From positions 1-5,397 of the forward strand of contig JAIVER010000115.1 of assembly GCA_023864145.1 (NCBI GenBank): DNA of 5,397 nucleotides, in the 5' to 3' direction. Source of the stretch: Thiohalomonas sp. (GTDB taxonomy: Bacteria; Pseudomonadota; Gammaproteobacteria; GRL18). The position numbers were made by a program, and so were the translations under genes. Positions 1 through 5,180 of the stretch are shown in pieces. The notes below the pieces were generated by a model. The model made no database searches. It was not told the origin of the DNA and was given only the letters and a program-made list of their open reading frames with translations. Positions within the stretch are counted from its first letter, which is position 1. Each line of letters starts with the position of its first letter.

Positions 1-216
1 TAATATGCTGGTTTCATGAATTCTTAAAGCCTGAGCGATCATGGGAACCTTCCAGCCTTCAGAGCAAAGTAGGATGGCTTTGATTCTATCCCGTTCTTTT
101 CCATTTCCAGAATGCTTATATTGCATTTCTAGAACTAATTTTTCATGGGCTGTGAGAGTAATTTGCGTCATTAAATAATTTTGATCTTCTTCTCTATGAA
201 AATCAAGCATTTTCAT
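1..216 (-). CDS. IS630-like transposase, N-terminal part (runs off left edge)
   Basis: The minus-strand frame is open from an ATG at 216 to the window edge (72 codons, no stop). The translation contains ITLTAHEKLVLEM followed by RDRIKAILLCSEGW and MIAQALRIHETS. That is the N-terminal helix-turn-helix pattern of IS630/Tc1-mariner-type transposases, which bind their own inverted repeats and insert at TA dinucleotides. The catalytic DDE domain would lie beyond the left edge, so it is unknown whether the gene is intact. Two starts are possible. The ATG at 216 gives the longest product. The ATG at 171 (MTQITLTAHEK) fits the usual family N-terminus better, and neither has a clear Shine-Dalgarno sequence. 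The upstream end of the element should fall between about 217 and 250, but I could not identify its terminal repeat. The family assignment rests on remembered motif style. Confidence 0.8.
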   Translation of the reverse strand, partial: MKMLDFHREEDQNYLMTQITLTAHEKLVLEMQYKHSGNGKERDRIKAILLCSEGWKVPMIAQALRIHETSIL

Positions 217-250
217 AAATCATAGGTATATTATGGTGTAATAATCCGTC

Positions 251-362
251 CTAAGGTATGCGGGTTGGCCTGCGCGGGGACGCTGCAAGTACGTCCATGT
301 AACGCTTAGACTCGACATCCATGTCTCTCCAAACCTCACCCAGACCAACCCGCATACCTTAG
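251..362 (-). repeat. Structured palindromic repeat, copy A
   Basis: The arms 251-272 and 341-362 pair at 21 of 22 positions, and the outer 18 bp are a perfect inverted repeat (CTAAGGTATGCGGGTTGG). Pairing continues in the same register at 274 and at 276-279 with 334-337 (one G-T pair). In total 26 of 29 positions pair without any bulge. The stem closes a 54-nt loop at 280-333, which on the minus strand matches the loop of copy B at 48 of 54 positions. The loop holds two 10-bp direct repeats (291-300 and 315-324, ACRTCCATGT as read on the plus strand) with a 24-bp period. There is no coding frame of note and no T-run typical of an intrinsic terminator. It lies just upstream of the IS630-like gene start, but nothing shows that it belongs to that element. 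Confidence 0.9.
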
Positions 363-389
363 CACTCAATTCGTACTTTATTTGTTCTA

Positions 390-471
390 GTGTTGTCCCA
401 AAGCAAAAGCAAGATCAAAAGATTAAGAAAGTGCTTTTTCTATTTCTTTTGACTTTGCTTTGGGACAACAC
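390..471. repeat. 82-bp near-perfect palindrome (hairpin) between repeats A and B
   Basis: The arms 390-407 (GTGTTGTCCCAAAGCAAA) and 454-471 are a perfect 18-bp inverted repeat. Pairing continues inward with gaps: 410-414 with 447-451, 420-422 with 439-441, and 425-427 with 434-436. The result is an almost continuous cruciform-forming sequence centred near 430.5. It could be a small MITE-like element with 18-bp terminal inverted repeats, or a transcribed hairpin downstream of ccmF. I see no target-site duplication in the immediate flanks and no U-run after either arm, so neither a fresh insertion nor a classical intrinsic terminator is directly supported. Confidence 0.85.
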
Positions 472-494
472 CCTTAAAAATAAATAACATTGAA

Positions 495-610
495 GTGTTG
501 GGTAGACTGCTACGTATTAATGGGGTTTGGCGAGACATGGACGTCGAGTCTAAGCGTTACATGGACGTATTCAAAGCGTCCCCATTCATACACACCAGTC
601 TACCCAGCAC
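495..610 (+). repeat. Structured palindromic repeat, copy B
   Basis: The arms 495-509 (GTGTTGGGTAGACTG) and 596-610 pair at all 15 positions with one G-T wobble. Pairing continues in the same register at 511, 514-517 with 588-591, and 519-525 with 580-586. In total 27 of 31 positions pair without bulges. The enclosed loop 526-579 is 54 nt long, the same length as in copy A, and matches it at 48 of 54 positions. The loop carries two exact copies of ACATGGACGT (535-544 and 559-568), 24 bp apart. The stem sequences are largely different from those of copy A. The element ends 22 bp before the ccmF stop codon, so it would be transcribed, as its complement, in any read-through ccm mRNA. There it could stabilise the 3' end or attenuate read-through; this role is inferred. 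Confidence 0.9.
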
Positions 611-632
611 GTTTTATTACCCCATTATTAAC

Positions 633-2585
633 TCACGCAGCCACAGTTTTCTTATTCGCTACCTTCAAACGATAACGTCTATCCAGAACAGCAACAAAAC
701 CACCCAGACCCATAAAAATACAACCCAACCAGATCCAGCGAATAAACGGTTTGTAATAAATTCTTAAACTCCAGGCACCATTGTCTAATTGCTCTGCTAA
801 TGCCACAAATAAGTCACGGAACAGACCAGCATCAATACCCGCTTCAGTCATCGGCATACCACGCACCTGATAAATTCGTTTTTCTGGTGTTAATACAGCC
901 ACTGTTTCACCTTTTTCACCGACTACACTGATAGCACCTTCATAAGCAATATAATTGGGCCCCTGATGGCTCTTAGCTCCCTCAAAGGTAAACGAATAAC
1001 CTCCCAGAGAGATAGTATCGCCGGGTTCCATACGTAAATCTTTTTGTAGACTCATTGATTCAGTAAATGTCACACCGACGACAAAGATCGCAACACCAAT
1101 GTGTGCCAGATTCATACCAAAAAAAGATAAAGGAATTTTCTTAAAGGCAGTGAAGGCATTACCTTTATTTCTCACTCTATCCACAAAGCTCATAACAACA
1201 CTCGAAACAATAAGCGTGGCCAGACCAATGCTTATTGACACCATCACTGAGCCTTTTTCAAGCAGGAGCATTGAAAAACCAACGGCAAAAGCAACAAATA
1301 CAGGAATAATCATGTGTTTAGCAACACGAGAAAAATTATCACCCTTCCAGCGCATCAATGGTGCCATTGACATAATAACCAATGCAGGCAGCATAATAGG
1401 TACAAACACTGCGTTGAAATACGGTTTGCCAACGGATAATTTACCCAGATCAATAAGCTGATCTAATAGTGGATATAAGGTAGCTAATAAAACCATGGCA
1501 CAGGCAACAGTCAATAGAATATTACCCAACAGCATAAAGGTGTCTTTAGAGAACACATTAAAGTAACCACCACCTTTCATTGATGGGCCTCTAATGGCAT
1601 AAAGTGTTAAAGAACCAGCAATCACCAGAACAAGGAAGGCTAAAATAAACGAACCCCGGGTCGGATCAGATGCAAAGGCATGTACAGAGACCAGGACACC
1701 GGAGCGAACCAGGAACGTACCCAGCAAGCTTAAAGAGAAAGCAAGGAGTGATAATAAAACAGTCCAGCTTTTAAATGCACCATGTTTTTCAGTTACTATC
1801 AATGAATGCAATAAAGCAGTAGCAACCAGCCAGGGCATAAATGAAGCATTTTCAACCGGATCCCAGAACCACCAGCCACCCCAGCCCAATTCATAATAGG
1901 CCCACCAGCTGCCTAAAGCGATACCCAGAGTTAGAAATACCCAGGCAATAACCGTCCAGGGACGAGACCAACGTGCCCATGCTGAATCAAGCTGACCAGA
2001 AATCAACCCGGCAATGCTAATACTAAAGACAACAGAGAGACCAACATAGCCCATATAGAGCATAGGCGGGTGAATCACCAGACCAAAATCCTGTAATAAA
2101 GGATTCAAATCTTTACCATCTAAAGCGCCAGGGAAAAGGCGTTCAAAAGGATTTGAAGTAAATATGATGAATAATAAGAAACCAATACTCAACATGCCCA
2201 TCACAGACAGAACTCTGGAAGTCATGGACAGAGGTAAACTCTTACTAAAAAAGGCCACCGCCATGGTCCAGCCGGAGAGGATCAGCAGCCACAATAAAAA
2301 GGAGCCCTCATGGGCTCCCCAAACGGCTGAGATTTTAAACATCATCGGCAGGGCTGAATTCGAATTGGCAGCCACATAGCGTACTGAAAAATCATCTATA
2401 GTAAACGAATAGGCCAGTGCAGCAAAAGACACTGAAATTAAAAAGAATTGAGCAACCACCGCATAGCGGGAAAACTGCATTAATTGAAGGCTGTTTTTAT
2501 GAGCGCCGATCATGGGTAGAGCAGCAAGAATAATCGAAACAGCCAGGGCAATTGCCAGGGAAATATTCCCAATCTCAGGTATCAT
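633..2585 (-). CDS. ccmF: CcmF, heme lyase subunit of System I cytochrome c maturation
   Basis: CcmF transfers heme from holo-CcmE to the CXXCH motif of apocytochrome c on the periplasmic side of the inner membrane, normally together with CcmH. The protein has 650 residues, close to the roughly 647 of E. coli CcmF, so it is full length. The tryptophan-rich WWD segment lies at about residues 227-252 (SWWAYYELGWGGWWFWDPVE). Four histidines correspond to the heme-handling set of E. coli CcmF (H173, H261, H303, H491): H172 in VIHPPMLY, H260 in LLHSLIV, H302 in SVHAFASDP and H495 in NLAHIGV. There are many hydrophobic segments, a periplasmic loop at about 510-608 and a final membrane segment near 615-634. 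The ATG overlaps the ccmE stop (ATGA), and AGGAG lies 10 nt upstream (2596-2600). Repeat B begins 22 bp after the stop, where ccmG is usually found. Confidence 0.97.
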   Translation of the reverse strand: MIPEIGNISLAIALAVSIILAALPMIGAHKNSLQLMQFSRYAVVAQFFLISVSFAALAYSFTIDDFSVRYVAANSNSALPMMFKISAVWGAHEGSFLLWLLILSGWTMAVAFFSKSLPLSMTSRVLSVMGMLSIGFLLFIIFTSNPFERLFPGALDGKDLNPLLQDFGLVIHPPMLYMGYVGLSVVFSISIAGLISGQLDSAWARWSRPWTVIAWVFLTLGIALGSWWAYYELGWGGWWFWDPVENASFMPWLVATALLHSLIVTEKHGAFKSWTVLLSLLAFSLSLLGTFLVRSGVLVSVHAFASDPTRGSFILAFLVLVIAGSLTLYAIRGPSMKGGGYFNVFSKDTFMLLGNILLTVACAMVLLATLYPLLDQLIDLGKLSVGKPYFNAVFVPIMLPALVIMSMAPLMRWKGDNFSRVAKHMIIPVFVAFAVGFSMLLLEKGSVMVSISIGLATLIVSSVVMSFVDRVRNKGNAFTAFKKIPLSFFGMNLAHIGVAIFVVGVTFTESMSLQKDLRMEPGDTISLGGYSFTFEGAKSHQGPNYIAYEGAISVVGEKGETVAVLTPEKRIYQVRGMPMTEAGIDAGLFRDLFVALAEQLDNGAWSLRIYYKPFIRWIWLGCIFMGLGGFVAVLDRRYRLKVANKKTVAA

Positions 2586-3115
2586 TGCGCTTTTTCTCCT
2601 GAGACTTCACTCTTAGCTGAAGCAGCTTCTGCCGCTGTTTTGACCATAGCTTCTTTGCCTTCTACATCTGCCTTGTCCAATGCGTCCTGAACTTCCGGCG
2701 GCATATAATTCTCATCATGTTTAGCCAGTACTTCTTCAGCAATAAAATGGGCTATTTTACCTTTAGGTCTATCAATAGTGCTACCATCTAATTTACCAGT
2801 TGCAACAATACCCTGCCCTTCACGAAATAAATCCGGCAAAATCCCAACATAAGTGACCGCAATGGTTTCAGCATTATCAGTAATATCAAAATGAATGGTC
2901 ATACCATCTTTTTCGCGCTTAACAGTGCCATCACTGACCAGACCTCCCAAACGAAAAGAATAACCGAGAGGTGCTTCACCCGCTTTTACCTGAGTGGGAC
3001 TAAAAAAGTATAAGAGGTTTTGATCAAGTGCTTTAAGTCCTAATGTTACTGCTGCACCAACACCCGCTAATATAAGGAATACCAGTATCAGACGATTTTT
3101 ACGTTTTGGGTTCAT
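2582..3115 (-). CDS. ccmE: CcmE, periplasmic heme chaperone
   Basis: CcmE carries heme covalently between CcmC and CcmF in the periplasm, anchored by one N-terminal membrane helix. The 177-residue product starts MNPKRKNR, followed by a hydrophobic segment at about residues 8-28. An OB-fold domain then spans about 42-135. The heme-attaching histidine is H133 in LAKHDENYMPPEV, with Y137 as the conserved nearby tyrosine (H130 and Y134 in E. coli). The first heme contact therefore looks functional and is of the classical histidine type, not the CXXXY cysteine variant. The C-terminal tail from about residue 141 is rich in Ala, Lys and Glu and probably flexible, as is common in the family. The start overlaps the ccmD stop (ATGA), and GAGGAG lies just upstream (AGGAG at 3121-3125), supporting translational coupling. 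The stop overlaps the ccmF start. Confidence 0.97.
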   Translation of the reverse strand: MNPKRKNRLILVFLILAGVGAAVTLGLKALDQNLLYFFSPTQVKAGEAPLGYSFRLGGLVSDGTVKREKDGMTIHFDITDNAETIAVTYVGILPDLFREGQGIVATGKLDGSTIDRPKGKIAHFIAEEVLAKHDENYMPPEVQDALDKADVEGKEAMVKTAAEAASAKSEVSGEKAQ

Positions 3116-3285
3116 TGTTTCTCCTCATTATGGGGATCACGACGATATTTCATCGCTAATTCTTTAAAAATACTTTTCTTATCCATCAGTGGTTTGATAG
3201 CAACATAGCCCATAAGAACAAGTGCAAGCCCATAAGATGACCAGACATAGGCTCCATATTTACCCATTTGTAACATTTCCAGCAT
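3112..3285 (-). CDS. ccmD: CcmD, small membrane subunit of the heme handling complex
   Basis: This small gene encodes 57 residues. The product begins MLEMLQMGKYGAYVWSSYG, has one membrane segment at about residues 12-30 (GAYVWSSYGLALVLMGYVA), and ends in a charged cytoplasmic tail containing KKSIFKELAMKYRRDP. A single helix preceded by a Gly/Tyr/Val/Trp stretch and followed by a basic tail, between ccmC and ccmE, is typical of CcmD. In E. coli CcmD stabilises the CcmC-CcmE interaction and is needed to release holo-CcmE from the CcmABCD complex. The start at 3285 has AAAGAG about 8 nt upstream and follows ccmC by 41 nt. The stop TGA overlaps the ccmE ATG. An internal ATG at residue 4 is an alternative start. 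The call relies on position and topology because CcmD sequences are poorly conserved. Confidence 0.92.
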   Translation of the reverse strand: MLEMLQMGKYGAYVWSSYGLALVLMGYVAIKPLMDKKSIFKELAMKYRRDPHNEEKQ

Positions 3286-3326
3286 TTTTTAACTCTTTGT
3301 TTTTAGCAGTTCTAATTAATTTTTTG

Positions 3327-4118
3327 TTAACTATTTTCTTTTAGTATCTCTTTAACCCAGCGATTATTTTGCTCAGCATATAAAACTTTATTTCGTGCTC
3401 TTACTAAGAGCACAGTAGCGTAATAAAGTTTAAAACCCAGTGCCATTAATAATAAAGGAATTAACATCGAAATATGAATAGAGGGTTTATCAAACTTTGT
3501 AACCGTTGCACCCTGATGTAAAGTATTCCACCACTCCACTGAATAATGAATAATGGGAATATTAATGACGCCGACAATGGCTAAAATCGCACAGGCTCTG
3601 GCCGCAGCTCTGGGATCTTCAATAGCAGATTCCAGTGCCATATAACCTAAATAAAGAAACAGAAGGATCAGCTCAGCAGTCAGGCGAGCATCCCAGACCC
3701 ACCAGGCACCCCACATAGGTTTGCCCCAGATGGAACCTGTCACTAATGCCAGAAAAGTAAATGCTGCACCAATCGGTGCAGTGCTGCTGGCAATCACATC
3801 AGCCAGTTTAATTTTCCAAATCAGACCAACAGCACCGGCACTCGCCATTACCATATAGATAAACATGGACATCCAGGCTGCGGGTACATGAACAAAGATG
3901 ATCCGATAGCTGTCTCCCTGCTGATAATCAACCGGAGCAAAAAACAAACCATCAATGCTGGCGACAATGATTAAAATAGTAGCAAGCCAGCCTAACCAGG
4001 GGATTAATTTTCCGGAAATACGATAAAAATGTTTAGGCGATGCAAAGTAATAAATAAACGTCATTACCGGATTGCTCTTAGCCTGTTTTTTAGAATTAGG
4101 GTTAACTACAGCGTTCAT
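3327..4118 (-). CDS. ccmC: CcmC, heme transfer protein that loads CcmE
   Basis: CcmC is a six-helix inner-membrane protein that presents heme and attaches it to CcmE. The chosen ATG at 4118 forms TAATG with the ccmB stop and gives 263 residues, somewhat longer than E. coli CcmC (245). The WWD motif is clear at about residues 131-155 (WGKPMWGAWWVWDARLTAEL). The two axial heme histidines correspond to H77 in IIFVHVPAAW and H191 in PIIHYSVEWWNTLHQG (H60 and H184 in E. coli). The extra length is an N-terminal extension of about 17 residues that is polar and lysine-containing (NPNSKKQAKSNP). An internal ATG at 4064 (MTFIYYFASPKHFY) would remove it, but coupling to ccmB favours the longer form. The frame is open upstream to 4175, but that start would lie deep inside ccmB. 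Confidence 0.97.
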   Translation of the reverse strand: MNAVVNPNSKKQAKSNPVMTFIYYFASPKHFYRISGKLIPWLGWLATILIIVASIDGLFFAPVDYQQGDSYRIIFVHVPAAWMSMFIYMVMASAGAVGLIWKIKLADVIASSTAPIGAAFTFLALVTGSIWGKPMWGAWWVWDARLTAELILLFLYLGYMALESAIEDPRAAARACAILAIVGVINIPIIHYSVEWWNTLHQGATVTKFDKPSIHISMLIPLLLMALGFKLYYATVLLVRARNKVLYAEQNNRWVKEILKENS

Positions 4119-4786
4119 TATTCGAGACTCACTCTTAATGCAGCGGAGGTGGCAATAGGTGCCAGCGTTATACAAAAGATCAAAAATGCAGCCAGAAAAT
4201 ACAGCTGTCCGCTAATAGACAGGCCAGCCATACTACTTCCTACGGCATTGGAAGAAAAAATTAAAACCGGAATATAAAGAGGCAGTACCAGCAATGACAA
4301 CAGTATACCCCCTCTTTTTAATGCCACAACCAGCGCCATACCAATAGCACCAATTAAGCTCAGGATAGGTGTCCCTAATAACAAAGTAATCATTAAGGTC
4401 TCTATTGCGTCATTAGTTAAAAACATCACCGTACCCAGCAAGGGAGAGAAAATGATGATAGGAAAGCCGGTGATCAGCCAATGAACAATAATTTTGCCCA
4501 ACACTAAAATAGACAATGGATATTCACTCAGTAACATTAACTCCAGAGTACCATCATCAAAATCAGAGCGAAATAAGGAATCTAAAGACACCATGGATGC
4601 TAATAAGGCTGCTACCCAGATAATACCGGGGCCAATTTCAGCCAGTGTTTGTTTCTCAGGGCTGATACCCAGAGGGAAGAGTGTGACAACAATAACGAAG
4701 AAAAACAGCGGGTTAAGTATTTCGCTCTTATGTCTGAACGCCAAGCGTAAATCCCGTTTTACCAAACTAAAAAAAGCATTATACAA
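4118..4786 (-). CDS. ccmB: CcmB, membrane permease subunit of the CcmAB complex
   Basis: CcmB is the membrane partner of the ATPase CcmA. Together they use ATP hydrolysis to release holo-CcmE from CcmC and CcmD. The product has 222 residues, the normal family length, with about six hydrophobic segments from residue 25 onward. The conserved stretch LFRSDFDDGTLELMLLS (residues 71-87) is the CcmB signature region. The N-terminus MYNAFFSLVKRDLRLAFRHKSE matches the usual amphipathic start of the family. The start codon is TTG: no ATG or GTG lies in frame between the upstream stop (4802-4804) and the conserved N-terminal region, and AGGG lies 8 nt upstream. The stop overlaps the ccmC start as TAATG. 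No ccmA lies upstream, although ccmA normally precedes ccmB and often overlaps it. The protein itself shows no damage. Confidence 0.95.
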   Translation of the reverse strand: MYNAFFSLVKRDLRLAFRHKSEILNPLFFFVIVVTLFPLGISPEKQTLAEIGPGIIWVAALLASMVSLDSLFRSDFDDGTLELMLLSEYPLSILVLGKIIVHWLITGFPIIIFSPLLGTVMFLTNDAIETLMITLLLGTPILSLIGAIGMALVVALKRGGILLSLLVLPLYIPVLIFSSNAVGSSMAGLSISGQLYFLAAFLIFCITLAPIATSAALRVSLE

Positions 4787-4794
4787 TTTTACTA

Positions 4795-4799
4795 CCCTG
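4795..4799 (-). promoter_or_regulatory. Ribosome binding site deciding the TTG start of ccmB
   Basis: The minus strand reads CAGGG at 4799-4795, 8 nt before the TTG at 4786. The nearest in-frame stop (TAG, 4802-4804) is only five codons further upstream, so initiation must fall in this small interval or inside the gene. The next TTG, at codon 8, would cut into the conserved N-terminus. Confidence 0.55.
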
Positions 4800-4842
4800 A
4801 ACTACTGATAAGTTAAAAGATGTTAACGAAAATAAGTAATTT

Positions 4843-4870
4843 ATTTTACATGGTTCTGTAACGAACTCAA
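4843..4870 (-). promoter_or_regulatory. Candidate sigma70-type promoter for the ccmBCDEF operon
   Basis: On the minus strand TTGAGT (4870-4865, four of six consensus bases) is followed after 16 nt by TAAAAT (4848-4843, five of six). A transcript would start near 4836 and leave a leader of about 50 nt before the ccmB TTG. A second possible -10, TATGAT at 4920-4915, has a poor -35. The region is AT-rich, so chance matches are likely. It is the only non-coding space directly upstream of ccmB, so a promoter there is plausible if ccmB is the first gene. Confidence 0.35.
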
Positions 4871-4938
4871 TCATAATTCTCATATTTTTATTCTGTACAA
4901 ACATAGACTTATTTATCATACGGTTATTTTGGACAGGC

Positions 4939-5106
4939 TTAATAACTAAAAGTTGCATCTAAAATTGTCAATCTGACACTCGACTCTTTTAAGTCCCTTA
5001 GAACATCTGAGCGAATACTTTGCGGAACATCACTAATACCGCTGCTGCCCCCAATAATTCTAGGTTGTCGCGGCTTGATTAATTGGGACAGATCAAATAT
5101 AAACAA
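4939..5106 (-). CDS. Unrecognised short reading frame, probable gene fragment or small protein
   Basis: The minus-strand frame is open from 5112 (just after a TAA at 5113-5115) to the TAA at 4939-4941. With the TTG at 5106 as start it encodes 55 residues: MFIFDLSQLIKPRQPR, then IIGGSSGISDVPQSIRSD, then VLRDLKESSVRLTILDATFSY. The composition is protein-like, and the stretch is richer in G and C than the flanking 4787-4938, suggesting real coding sequence. I do not recognise the family. It is not the C-terminus of CcmA as far as I can tell: no ABC motifs are visible. There is no ATG, and the frame starts abruptly next to the transposase end. It may therefore be the 3' remnant of a gene cut by the insertion, although a small free-standing gene is possible. 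Confidence 0.4.
   Translation of the reverse strand: MFIFDLSQLIKPRQPRIIGGSSGISDVPQSIRSDVLRDLKESSVRLTILDATFSY
4942..4971 (-). promoter_or_regulatory. Weaker candidate promoter with perfect -35
   Basis: A perfect TTGACA lies at 4971-4966 on the minus strand. The best -10 at 18 nt spacing is AGTTAT (4947-4942), only three of six consensus bases. It overlaps the 3' end of the small frame at 4939-5106, which counts mildly against it. Confidence 0.2.
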
Positions 5107-5135
5107 TTTGCTTTACATTTAGGCACACCTCAACC

Positions 5136-5155
5136 TCAGAATATTTAAATTCTGA
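5136..5155. repeat. Short inverted repeat downstream of the transposase
   Basis: TCAGAAT at 5136-5142 is complementary to ATTCTGA at 5149-5155 around a 6-nt AT loop. It lies 26 bp beyond the transposase stop. No T-run follows on the minus strand, so it is a poor intrinsic terminator. It may be a chance feature of AT-rich DNA or part of the element's end. Confidence 0.3.
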
Positions 5156-5180
5156 AAAACTGTATTGAGTTGTAATTTTT

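Larger units (their letters stand above)
251..610. repeat. Composite inverted-repeat locus (A, hairpin, B)
   Basis: Copies A and B are head-to-head, and the outer limits 251 and 610 are symmetric about 430.5, the same centre as the 82-bp hairpin. The loops pair with each other in register 859 (sum of the paired coordinates). In the spacers, TCAAT at 366-370 is complementary to 489-493 in register 859, and TTTATTT at 377-383 to 478-484 in register 861, which is the hairpin's own register. The two halves therefore look like one continuous imperfect inverted repeat with small indels, not three unrelated insertions. This fills most of the 416-bp gene-free stretch between the transposase and ccmF. 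I see no supported coding sequence in it. Confidence 0.6.

Noticed and set aside
217..250. Terminal inverted repeat of the IS630-like element
   Set aside because: The element's end should lie here, but without the other end no repeat can be defined, and the sequence does not match the hairpin or the A/B arms.
390..471. Intrinsic terminator for the ccm operon
   Set aside because: The stem is far longer than usual and no U-run follows either arm, so a standard rho-independent terminator is not supported.
251..610. CRISPR array
   Set aside because: There are only two repeats, in opposite orientation, without regular spacers and with long self-complementary arms.
490..767. Plus-strand open frames over repeat B and the ccmF end
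   Set aside because: They read through the repeat and then the antisense of ccmF, show no domain-like sequence, and are explained by chance openness.
4029..4277. Plus-strand open frame across the ccmB-ccmC junction
   Set aside because: It is antisense to two strongly supported genes, with no protein features of its own.
4779..4958. 59-codon minus-strand frame (MQLLVIKPVQ...VVQGSKIV) whose stop overlaps the ccmB start
   Set aside because: It is AT-driven in composition, has no Shine-Dalgarno sequence and no resemblance to CcmA or any family I know. It also overlaps the candidate promoters. A leader peptide remains possible but unsupported.
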